From assembly GCA_029582265.1 (NCBI GenBank), contig CM055823.1:7762761-7826760 (forward strand): a stretch of DNA of 64,000 bases, in the 5' to 3' direction. The notes beneath the pieces are model-generated. The model searched no databases. It saw only the letters and a program-made list of their open reading frames with translations, and was not told where the DNA came from. The DNA is from Zoroaster sp. YZ-2022. Lineage: Eukaryota > Echinodermata > Asteroidea > Forcipulatida > Zoroasteridae. Positions 32,937 to 44,031 of this stretch are shown piece after piece (the first letter of the stretch is position 1; each line of letters starts with the position of its first letter). The translations under genes were made by a program, and so were the position numbers.

Positions 32937-34104
32937 ATAAGCTGGCTTTTGTAAGAAAGTAATCATAAATAAATAATACTAATAATTGCGATGTTCCCTG
33001 AAATAAATGATTAAGCCTACAATTGAATACCGCATTTGATTAACAATTCATGATTAACAAAGGGCCCATTTCATAATTAACCTGGGAGAATAATACGCAC
33101 ACACGTGACATTTTATGAGCAGGAATAATCTCGGGTACATCAGCTGCATATTATGCTACAGCTAGGCTTAAGCTAAAGTGATGGTTAACCTGCACATAAC
33201 GTGCTTGAAGCGTTTGAATCCCCTGTCGCGCACGTCAAGTACCTGAAGGTAACTGCAACATCTTTACACACACGCACCTCATGAGCCAAACGTGCATGCG
33301 TATTTAAATTGAAACGCGGTTGGAGTAATTGAGGTGTCTCAAGCGCCCAACACTGAAAATTATTTACCATCACATGCTGCATTTCACATAATTTAAATTT
33401 TTCCTCATGCACATTAAGCGATATTGTAATAAAAACTGAAAACACATGAAGATTTTGACGCATGCATACCTGATACATGATGCAGCAAGTGTGTATAAAC
33501 ATGTGCATGGGAAAGTTCTTGAGGCGCGGCAGATTTTGAGGGTGCAGTAGATGAGATTTTTTGCTTCGTTTGTATCCAATGAATATGTTGGATATTAGCT
33601 CCCATGTCTTATGTAGATTAGTTGTCTAGCACTAAACATATTTTCCAAGTGATGGCAAACGTTGGCTGGGTCGTGAATGGGCGTAACCGGAGAATTGTCT
33701 ATGCATATTTAATGTGAGCGTATACCTTTGCTTTGCGTACCCTCGGAAAGGACAGCAAGCGCACTGGATACGTCTTGGCAAGAACGCCCAGATTGAACCT
33801 ATGCAGCTTAGAAGAATTATGTTTAACAGAGATGATTTCAACAAGTGGCTGTACGAAAAATATGGCCATGGATCTCCAAGTACGTAAGACGTACACGTTG
33901 AGAAACCCTATCATTATTCATGCACACTAAATTAATATTTACAATGTAAATGTGCATATATGCAGCATCCCCCTTTCACTCGCAAAAGGAACTGAATAAA
34001 CATGTGTCACATTCGAATGTAATATGTCTTATAACAATCATGTCGCATCAGTATCGAAATCGGTCCGTTATTATCTCCGTAATCTTAGCTTCATTCATAC
34101 ACTC
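32937..34104. other. Intergenic stretch between the two dioxygenase genes
   Basis: No gene or clear repeat seen. Overlapping short minus-strand frames at 33185-33914 have no domain or splice support. Confidence 0.4.
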
Positions 34105-34300
34105 TTAAAACTAGTGTTGAATCAACCATAATAAGAGATCGGTCAGTGACAACACTTACTAAAGTTAAATTCAACTCAAAGAAAGTGTTGAATTAACACA
34201 GAGTCAAGTTAAGTCTAATTTTATTAATGCTAATTCAACACTTTTAAGTTGAATCCAACTTTATAAAGAGTTGTCACTGACCGAACTCTTTAACAGAGCA
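34105..34300. repeat. Palindromic miniature element with GTGTTGAAT words
   Basis: GATCGGTCAGTGACAACAC (34139) is mirrored by GTTGTCACTGACCGAACTC (34270), and the centre contains AAGTGTTGAATTAACAC and related GTGTTGAAT words in both orientations. Outer limits are approximate. Confidence 0.6.
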
Positions 34301-34770
34301 ACTAGTTCATGCCTTTATATCCGTACTAGACTTGTATGACTCGTGACTCGGACTCGGACTCAAGTCCGACTCAAGTCACACTTTTAGTGACTCGGACTCG
34401 GACTCGACCCTTCGGACTCGGACTTGGGACTCAGACTCAATGTTTGTGACTCGGACTCTTTGCAATAAAAGTGTTTAAACAATGCGATCAGTCATTAAAA
34501 TCGATAACGTGTGCATCCTATGTCGTTGTATTGGGATCGGAATCGCTTACGCAGCGGCTGCATGAAAACAAAGTGCGTCTTCAAGAAATTGATTACAAAA
34601 CATGTACCAACGCTTCAGCGTAGAACATCGTAGGAATAAAACGTGTATTTTGGTTGCATAATGCATCATGGAGAAAGTTTAAGTGGGTGATTACATACAT
34701 TTGAATGACATGTATTAGGCAAAAAACAAACAAACAAACAAACAAACAAAAAACAAAAACAAAAACAAAC

Positions 34771-34860
34771 GCTCCGGTTTCTGGTCATTGATCGACTTCA
34801 ACATCGGTGCGGTGACGCACTTAACGCGCGCGGAGCCCAGAAACCGGACTCTATTATTTT
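34771..34860. repeat. CCGGTTTCTGG inverted repeat beside a CAAA-rich tract
   Basis: CTCCGGTTTCTGGTCAT is mirrored by CCCAGAAACCGGAC near 34838-34850. The left motif recurs at about 48263 and 59912, where it is also followed by TCGGCTTTTT. The tract 34720-34770 before it is a (CAAA)n-type simple repeat. Confidence 0.45.
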
Positions 34861-35647
34861 GGCCTTATACCAACTCTTGTAAACAACGCTCTCGCCAGGT
34901 GATGAGTTTAAAGGCGCATAGAAAATTTCAAAAAAATAAAAAATAAAACAAAATAAAAAATGCCGCTCAAAATCACCACAGACGAGCATATTTTAACATC
35001 TGTTGCTGCTATGCAGATGAGAATCCATAAAGAAATAATTTCAACGGTGCTTATTGTCAGTATTTGTCAGTATCAATATACAGCTTCAAAGGTACAGACA
35101 AATGGTCGTTTGTTAACGTGTTTTAGAACCAGTAGGCCTGTCAGTTTCTTTTACTGATACACAATTTTGTCAAAATTATCAGCCAGGATGCAAAATATTT
35201 TTGGCACATAAGAATTGCTATTGTACACTCACGGTAATTCATTAATAAAACATCTCATCAAAAAGAATACTGAGTGAGGACATTTTGTGTAATACCATCT
35301 GGACCTTGCTCTATGGTAATATCAATATTAAGGTAATGCAAAAAGAAAAGAAAACATTGTGTCATTCATGCACCAGTCTTTCCAACATTACAAACACAAA
35401 GATAACATTAAGAACACACTTTCATCATGGAGGAAGAAATTCCTCCATGCTTTCATACAGATTGTCCTGTATTACAGTGTATGTGACAACCCTATAGGAG
35501 TGGGGTTTGTAAAGAAAAAGTGAAGCAAGTTAATCACCCTTCAATTCGCACCTTCACCCAAGGTTTGTTTGAAGGCGAATTAGTTTGAATCTCGCTCGGT
35601 AGCCAACACAGCGTGAGGTCACTGCCTGTAATCCAATGCAATACATG

Positions 35648-36180
<533 letters not shown>

Positions 36181-36706
36181 GGTTAGTGTGCAGTGTATAT
36201 GTAAGGGGGTATAGAGTCATGTGCATGCTCAGATGAAAATCCTATAGGAAAGAAAGAACAGTGAATTCCACCCCGGATCCTGTTATACTGTTAATATAAT
36301 CTAATGCTCCTAAATAATAATAAATCAATCCTTGAAAAGAAAACTAACATAATAACATTCATTTTATCATGGAAGAATGTTCTCTTCCTTCCTCTGTGAT
36401 TTTACATAGTGTATATTGTTCCAGATAAGTACATGTAGTGTTGTAGCGGAGTAAGCTGCACAGATTTGTTTTAGCCGCATTCAAAGGAAACGGTGAATTT
36501 GCGGAAAAGGGGGTTCAGAGAAAAAGAAAGATTTCCCTAAAGTTTGAAGACTAAAAGCGATTTCAGTTAATTTGTTTCCTGATTTCCTTTTCCTTTTTGA
36601 TTATTTATATTTTAAAGAAAGTTACAGTTGCTTTAGAACCCATCTATTAAAGCACTGGCTCTTACTTGGCTGTGAACACTCATTTTTATGGGGTATACTA
36701 TAGACG

Positions 36707-37008
36707 CATATTTTGGAAATGCAAGGCGTGAAAGAAAAAAGTGCAGATCCTTTCTTGTATTTTTAGTCATATTGAAATAAGTCACAATGAGGGTTGCGCT
36801 TAGATGATTTGCAAAAAGCATAGCTAGCTTTCAAACTGCAACTGGACGGATGAATAACTTTGAATATGTCTGTTTTTTTTAATAGAATATGCAGACCGCA
36901 ACCCTCATTGTGACTAATTTCAATACGTTTCATATGACTAAAAAATACAAGAAAGGATCTGCACTTTTTTCTTTCACGCCTACATGTTTGTGTTGCATTT
37001 CCAAAATA
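36707..37008. repeat. Foldback element, arms about 95 bases
   Basis: CATATTTTGGAAATGCAAGG through CACAATGAGGGTTGCG (36707-36798) is mirrored by CGCAACCCTCATTGTG through CATTTCCAAAATATG (36897-37008). The spacer is unrelated. Part of the nest inside 34327-39303. Confidence 0.75.
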
Positions 37009-37214
37009 TGGCTTCTGAGACTAATTGCTGACCCCATCCACTCCTAAATTAATCATGGTGACAGCGCTGCCTGCAGATGTACACTGTAAACAGTTGCCTG
37101 TAAAAATTACAGTATTACTGGCAACTCAGCTGCCAGTAACTTACTGTAAAATTTTACATTAATAACTGTAAATAAATTACTGTAAAAATTACAGTAAGTT
37201 ACTGGCAGCTGGTT

Positions 37215-38208
37215 CAACGGCGCACCCAAGGGGGGGGGGGCTCGGGGAGCTTGAGCCCCTCCCCCCCAAGAGGGTCCACGAAAAAAAAAGGACAAAAAGA
37301 AGAAGGAAAAAAATGAGAGAGAGAGGGGGAGGAGAAAGGGTGGATTTCTTTCCACTCGCGTTTTTTTCTTCTTTCTGTCAAAATTATTTTATTATGTCTC
37401 ATGAAATCTCACTATAATTGTTTAAATTTGCAACAATAACATAAACATTTGAAACCAACGTGCCAATTTGTCCGGGCTAAAATATATTTTACGTGGTTCC
37501 GGCATTTTTCAAATTTAAGTGTTTTTCCCTTTTCAAGGGAATGCCGGACAAGTGTAAGGAAAAAGTAATACATTTTTGTTTACCCACAATGATTTATTTT
37601 TAGATGTTGTACAATGAATATGCATGAACATGTAACTCTGGTGCAACGACCAGATCCAATCTTATTTTATCATGTGTTGCTTCCTTTTCTCCATTTTTCT
37701 TTAACTCGGCTATGTGCAGGGCATTAAAAAGGCCTGCAATCCTACCCTTTCAAATTACACATCACATACATGCCCAGGTTAGGGTTTTAATTTTATTTTT
37801 TAACAGTAATCTGATATAAATAATTATTATGTGACACCGTTTTAGCAACAACAAAAAAGAAAAAGATTACCGGTAGGATCTGGGTTTGCCGCCCACTTGT
37901 TCATGGAATTTGCCGCCCATTGATGGAAAGTAGGTAGTTACTGAATCACAATTGATTGATTTGTGCAGTTCGTAATAGACGATACACTAATGTTTGTGTG
38001 TGAGTGAGATTGGCTTTTGCCAGCTTGGCGTTTATGCCCCTCCATGGGAGGTTACCGAGTTCCTAATGGGAAGATCCATCCATACATATTATACATACAT
38101 ACAACCCAAAATTACATATATAAGTACATATACATACTAGGCCTAGTTGATTTGTGACAGTAAAATTTTCTTTGAGCCCCCTAAGACAAAATCCTGGGTG
38201 CGCCGTTG
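37215..38208. mobile_element. hAT-type element with CAACGGCGCACCC ends
   Basis: Ends CAACGGCGCACCCAAGG and ATCCTGGGTGCGCCGTTG are inverted. A perfect 8-bp duplication AGCTGGTT flanks it (37207-37214, 38209-38216). Poly-G (37231-37240) and poly-C tracts lie next to the left end. No transposase. Confidence 0.85.
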
Positions 38209-38636
38209 AGCTGGTTGCCAGTAACTTACTGTAAATTGTACAGTAACAAACAATATACTGTATCGCGATAACGGTATATTGGTAAAACTTGTAGCTTTGC
38301 ATGGTGAGGATGCACTGTAAAAAATTTCTGTATTTTTACACATATTTTTGGTCTGTTTTTTCCTTTTACATGTATTTGATGTGTGAACATTATTGTATTT
38401 ATTTTCACATTTTTTTTTTTCATTTTACCCAATCCCATACTTTCATAATTTAACCATAGAATTTGTAAAAATACAGTCGTAAATGTGCATGTGTTTGGCT
38501 TTCTATAGCAAAATAATAACAGGTCTGTAATTATATTTTACAAAATTAACGGTTAAATAAAATAACAGGCAAAGTGCCGGCAACTCTGTTGACAGCACTT
38601 TCTGTCAATTTTACAAAGAAATGTTTTAGAGTGTGG

Positions 38637-38753
38637 TAAGTAAGACTAATTGCGGTGACACCATGTGGAATCTCAATTGAGTAGTAATTAGTTCTGAAAA
38701 GAACTGGGGGTACAACTCGACGTTTCGATCAGTATGCTCTGATCGTCCTCAGG
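38637..38753. repeat. Single arm of the 28808-29060 palindrome
   Basis: AAGTAAGACTAATTGCGGTG through GCTCTGATCGTCCTCAGG is identical or nearly so to the left arm at 28808-28920. On the minus strand it reads CTGAGGACGATCAG, loop, CTGATCGAAACGTCG. Confidence 0.85.
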
Positions 38754-39311
38754 TATATTGTTTGTTACTGTAGAATTTACAGTAAGTTACTGGCAACCAA
38801 GCTACTGTAATTTTTACAGTAATTTATTTACAGTTATTAATGTAAAATTTTACAGTAAGTTACTGGCAGCTGAGTTGCCAGTAATACTGTAATTTTTACA
38901 GGCAATTTTTTACAGATGTAATTAATGTGATGATTTCCAAAACATGTTGTATTAATAAATAAAAAGGCACAAGATAGAAAAAATTCAATGAGTTGTTCAG
39001 TTTTATGACTCAAGTTAATTAAAATAAGAAAAGTAAATAAAGTAATGTTGATTTTGGAAATAAATCTTTGGTTTAGTCAAATTGATGAGATACTATATTC
39101 CAGATGTCGAGTATTTTTTTCACTTAACTTTGAACCTTGATATTATGTGTAAGGTTTTCTATTTTTCTTTTGATTTTTTAAAGTGACTCGGAACTCGGAC
39201 TCGAAACTCGGACTCGATCATCGTGACTTGAGACTCGGACTCGAACTCGACCCATCTGACTCGGGACTCGGACTCGAGGTTTGAGGACTCGTATACTAGT
39301 CTGATCCGTAC

Positions 39312-40181
39312 CGCTTAGATGTTTGACGTTCTCTTCTGTATAGCCTGCCACAATATGAAATTGACAAGCTGCAGCACCTTTATAGCTAACATGTTGTTAT
39401 AAATATTGAATATAGGGATTTTTGCTCCCTTTTTCTTTTGACCAATCGAACATTACCTTGTTTACATACTTTTAGACGAAGCGCGCGAAACCAAGGCTGC
39501 TAATATGGCAAGGTGATTTGAAACCTCCTTTTTACAGTGGACACATTCTATTCCCAGCATGCATTGTGAACAAATCGTTACAGTGCAGGTCTGAGGTGCG
39601 GTCGAGGAGTTGACCCAGCCATGTCGGTCGACCTGGGTATGACTCGTTTGCGTTCGACGTCATTGTCGGGGCTCACTTGTGTCAGTCTCAAGTAACCTGC
39701 TCGCGACTCAGGTCAGTTGAGGCAGACCCGGTTAACTGTGATGTGTTGTGATGTCACTTTGAAAACTATCTGATGAATGACTGTCATTTATTGTATTCAG
39801 TGCAGCCATTTCATGACGTATAATTAACATACATTTTCACGAATTTGTGAATAGACTACGAAGACTTGTCGGTGCATACGATCGGTCCCTTTTTTTACCC
39901 TAGAAATAATTATTTTTTGATCGTCTCGATGTACTACAGGATTAACTTGCGATGTGCGACCTTCGACATTTCTCAGGCATAGCTCAGCTTTAAAGACCAC
40001 GACAGGCCGAACGCTCGTTCGATTAGCTCGTGCTCATAGCTCACCCTTGTGACTTTATACTCGGGTAACCTCGGGGAAGCTGGGACCCTGTCCAAGATTC
40101 CATTCGAAGAATATTTAAAAATCTCCAAAAGTTGCAAAATAGAATCAAACGGTACGGCTTATGTAGGCCGTAGTTCTAAAT
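39312..40181. other. Non-coding stretch
   Basis: Contains no gene or repeat that I can support. A GTCGACCTG/CAGGTCGAC-like patch at 39600-39720 is GC-richer than its surroundings. Confidence 0.4.
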
Positions 40182-40189
40182 TAACAACC

Positions 40190-40945
40190 CTCCTACAACT
40201 ACAAGGGTCAAAATCAGTCAAAATGTTGATATACTTGCAAAGGGATATCTAATGCACTTAAAAGTCAAACACTGTCAAACCTTACGTGTAGTAAGTACAT
40301 TTACAGGTCAAAATGAGGCGACCATTTTTGACTGGTAAAAACATTGTCTGATATTGTTCAGGGTGGTCAAAATGACAGTAAAAACCAGTCAAAAATGCCC
40401 ATGTGTGCACACTTGGGTCAACAGTCAAAACAGGCAGTTGACTGATTTTGACCTCTATAGCAACTTCCCGCTAAAGTGCAGCTGGGTCAAATCACACACT
40501 TTCCGAGGTCAATCTCACGGATTTTTTTTACTTTCTAGGTTTGTTTAGTTGTATGACAAAACTCCCAAATTGAAATTTGAGCGTTTTTGGTCATGTGGTT
40601 TGTGAGTTACAGGTCATTGAACTTTTGACCTTTCATTTGACCTCTACAACTTTAGAAATCTGTATCTCCGGTTAAGAATATCGTAAGAAAGTGATTTTCG
40701 TCACAATTTATCCACTTTGCAATTTGGAAATTTGTTTAAAAAAAATAAACAAGTGGTCAAGCAAAGTGTACTTTGACCCTGCGCAGGCCGCAAAATTAAA
40801 ATTCATGAAATGCTATCAAACAAAGGCCCAAACTATACTCTTTGTGTATACCAAATATAAAAATGGGCTCTCAAGTAATGAAGGTAGGGTGTACTTTTAA
40901 AGATGGGCAGGGAACTCCAACGCTGATGTACAGTGTACATGTACA
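40190..40945. repeat. AGGGTCAAAAT-type repeat, with a second copy at 54738-55255
   Basis: Starts CCCTCCTACAACTACAAGGG, as does the element cut by the window end at 63830. The part 40490-40945 (GTCAATCTCACGGATTTTTT, TTTGACCTCTACAACTTT, AAAGTACACCC complement) is found reversed at 54738-55255. The right end of the element was not defined. Confidence 0.6.
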
Positions 40946-42048
40946 TTATGTATGCATATGTATAGTACATAATGTATACTGTACATGATGTACATTGTAT
41001 GCATCATGTCATGTATAGCTACACTCAGCAGTGTGACTGCGGTTGGTTCAGCAGTGTGAGTAGGGGACCGATGATTTACTTGGGGGAGTGGGGGGAACAG
41101 ACCTTGGTTAGGGGGGGGGGGGTGTCATACAGTGTGTACACTTCCATAATTACTTAAATAATTATTTGACTTCTATTGTACATTTTCCAAATAGTTTTTT
41201 CTCAATATAACTCGGTACATGTATGTACCCTGAGGAATAATATGGTAAACACAAAACACCTTAAAACACAGAATTCTACCCTAAATGTGGAAATACAGAC
41301 CATGAAAGGGCATGTTTCAAATGTATACATTACACGTAGTTCACTGTAAACCTTTTCTATTCTGAAGTACTCACTCCAATGCATAATTAGCTGCAAGTGA
41401 TTATTTTTTGGAAGGATGTACCGTACATGTACATGTAGGTCTTCCCTACTGCCGTCAATGGGGTGGCTGATGTCAACACATCATAAAGCATCAATTTCAA
41501 AGATGTCTTGATTAATTGGATAATAGATTGATAGAGCAGGGCCATGTGGGTGCAAGAGGTTTACCTTATTCAAGTCAGCTTGGTTCCAATAACACAACCT
41601 AACCACCAAAACCATCATACTCTGCTGTGTTATAGCCACTAATGTCTTTTTGCATAGGAAATGTTTCCAGTAGTGTAACACCTGTGGTTACATATTCTTG
41701 TCGGATGGTATGGCTAGCGGCTACTAGAGAATTCACGGACCTCAACACATTCTTTTGACACTGGTTTGTAGGCATGTACTCTTTGAGTTCCTGGGATAGT
41801 GTGTGTGTGCATTTGACCCCCCCCCCTCCTCGTGACCAAGATCTGTGCTCCCACTCCTCCAAGTAAATCATCGTTACCCTTCTCACACTGCTGAGTGTAG
41901 CTATACATCAAATTTGATGATGCATACAACGTACACTATACATGCACACATAATGTACACAGTACATCAGCATTGGAGTGCCATGCCCATCTTTAAAAGT
42001 ACACCCTACCTTAATTACTTGAGAGGCCATTTTTATATTTGGTATACT
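40838..42048. repeat. Element with about 280-bp imperfect inverted arms
   Basis: Arm 1, 40838-41139 (GTATACCAAATATAAAAATGG, AAGTAATGAAGGTAGGGTG, GTATAGCTACACTCAGCAG, poly-G) is mirrored by arm 2, 41762-42048 (poly-C, CTGCTGAGTGTAGCTATAC, CACCCTACCTTAATTACTTG, CCATTTTTATATTTGGTATAC). The 620-bp centre is unique and non-coding. Confidence 0.7.
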
Positions 42049-42296
42049 CGGGAAGGCAAGGCGGCGCGGCCGTGGACAGGAATGAATGGCGCCTGCAGCT
42101 GCGGTTGGTTTATCAAATCACAACTGATTCGCGTGTGTGTAGTAGGCTTGGGCGGTTCCACAATTTCTGGAACCGGTTCGGTTCCAAAAAAAAACTCTGT
42201 TCCGAGTCGGAACCGGTTCCAAGAGATTCAAACACAAACATAAGGATTACAGAAAATAATAAAACATATGGTCTATTCAAACTTCGTTGCGTCTCT

Positions 42297-42479
42297 GTCG
42301 TGGCCGAGCGGTCTAGCGCACCGAACTCAAGTTCTGGTGTTGCCAGCAGCAGGGTGTGGGTTCGAGCCCCGGTCTTGACACTTGTGTCCTTGAGCAAGGT
42401 ACTTAACCATAATTGCTTCGTCCTTCGGATGGGACGTAAAGCCGTAGGTCCCGTGTGTTGTATAATGCACGTAAAGTGG
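42297..42479 (+). mobile_element. tRNA-Leu-derived SINE, long type (family A), truncated
   Basis: The tRNA-like head, then TTGAGCAAGGTACTTAACC and GTCCTTCGGATGGGACG, as at 5210-5631 on the minus strand, but cut off after GTAAAG where a second SINE begins. Nested in the hAT element at 42143-43706. Confidence 0.85.
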
Positions 42480-42482
42480 ATT

Positions 42483-42839
42483 GTCGTGGCCGAGCGGTCT
42501 AGCGCACCGAACTCAAGTTCTGGTGTTGCCAGCAGCAGAGTGTGGGTTCGAGCCCCGGCCGTGACACCTGTGTCCTTGAGCAAGACACTTAACCATAATT
42601 GCTTCTCTCCACCCAGGGGTTAAATGGGTACCTGTGAAGGCAGAGTTGGTTTGCTCTATATGCGCTAGAAATGGCAGCAATTGAGCTGTATACTCCCCAG
42701 GGAGCTGAGATGGTTTCAGGAATGATTTATGAGCCTTATGAGCCTTATGAGCAGGGATAATAATATAGTGCGCCTTGAGCGCCACTTAGTTGGTGGATAC
42801 GTGCGCTATATAAATCTATACATCATCATCATCATCATC
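42483..42839 (+). mobile_element. tRNA-Leu-derived SINE, short type (family B)
   Basis: GTCGTGGCCGAGCGGTCTAG head with B box GGGTTCGAGCCCC, body as at 31334-31690 including the GAGCCTTAT duplication, tail GCGCTATATAAATC and (CAT)n. It lies directly behind a truncated family A SINE. Confidence 0.9.
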
Positions 42840-43908
42840 TGATACGAAGCTATCAGATTTTCAACGGCAAATGCAGTGATGATAATATTGTTTAATTTAA
42901 AATATGTTTCAGAAACTTTAAGGAAATGTTTTGGAAACGTTAAGCTAAGTAAAAGATTTGTTTCCATTATCCTACCGTTGGCAAACAACGTTACAAGCCG
43001 TTCTGTACATGTACATGCCATGGCTATGCACAAACTTCAGGGGTTAAATCATAGAGGAGAAATTAAGCAACTGTACCACCCCCTGTACAAAAGGTACCGT
43101 ACTACCAACCATGCCTATTGAAAGTACATTAAGAACACTAGCAAAAATGACTAATTCGTCACAAGATTATCCATATTACGAGGCCACCTTGATCATTCCA
43201 CTTCACAAGACACACGTGCTGTCAACATTTTTAACAACATCTCCATAACCAAAGTATCCACGTTATGGGGCCAATATATAAACAACTCAGTGACGCACAA
43301 TGATACTACTAACGCACAGACATTGCGGTTTGCATCAGTTGCATGTGTGGCGCCTTCACAAGTTTGCTGCGGTCTAGAGTTACATTTTGTCGGTCACTCA
43401 TCAAAGAGAATCAGGTATTTTGACTGGAGCCGGTTCTCGGCTCTAGAGTTGGAGCTCAGACAACTCTGTATTTCAATTGGAGCCGGGTTGGTCCTCAGAG
43501 TCGGGTATTTTGCTGGAGCAGGCTCTGACTGGGACTTGGCTCCCAGCCGGCTCTGGGACTCGGCTCTAGGAACCGGGTATTTGAAGGACTCGGTTCTGGA
43601 ACCGACTCTTGCGAGTACCCGGTTCTTTAAAAGAGTGGAACCGCGGTTCCGATTCTAAATTTGGAATTGGGTAGAACCGGGTACCCGCCGGAACCGCCCA
43701 AGCCTCGTGTGTACGTTTAAAATCACGAGTAACGTCTTGCCAAGACCAAGACTAGCCTTTTCTACGCATACACACACAATGTTGCGTGACGAACACCCCA
43801 TGCAGTTACCTTACAGTACAAATAGTGTGCAAACCTAAGTACTGTATGGGGGAAGGTCAAATGGTCCTGTCATTGCTCTGTAGTCCAAGGTACACGTACA
43901 CCTTGCTC

Positions 43909-43915
43909 TATAAAT
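43909..43915 (+). promoter_or_regulatory. Candidate TATA box of dioxygenase paralog 2
   Basis: TATAAAT, 117 bases before the start codon, in a block (GTACACCTTGCTCTATAAAT) preserved unchanged in the duplicate at 55469-55475. The transcription start is not known. Confidence 0.4.
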
Positions 43916-44031
43916 TGTCGAATAGTAGACCGTGATTGCGTATATATTTGAGGTGTTTTTGTAGAGACGTGTGGTCTGATTTATAGGCCTTTATGTAGGC
44001 GAGGCCCTAGATATTGCATACATACTTCATC

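Larger units (their letters stand above)
37079..38920. mobile_element. Inverted-repeat element with TTACAG-rich arms, hosting other insertions
   Basis: The left arm (37082-37206: TTGCCTGTAAAAATTACAG, CAACTCAGCTGCCAGTAAC) is mirrored at 38765-38912. Between the arms lie a complete 994-bp element (37215-38208), a smaller CACTGTAAAAAATTTCTG-ended repeat (38311-38635) and a single palindrome arm (38637-38753). Confidence 0.7.
42143..43706. mobile_element. hAT-type element with TAGGCTTGGGCGGTTCC ends
   Basis: TAGGCTTGGGCGGTTCC at 42143 is mirrored by GGAACCGCCCAAGCCTC ending at 43706. Flanking 8-mers GTGTGTAG (42135-42142) and GTGTGTAC (43707-43714) match 7/8. The interior near both ends is full of GGAACCG/CGGTTCC and GGCTCT words. 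Two SINEs lie inside. No transposase. Confidence 0.8.

Noticed and set aside
43290..43658. 122-residue frame
   Set aside because: It translates the GGAACCG/GGCTCT word array of the hAT element at 42143-43706.
44014..44031. Start of dioxygenase paralog 2 at 44014
   Set aside because: The codon there is TTG; the first ATG in frame is 44032, in a context preserved in the duplicate at 55595.
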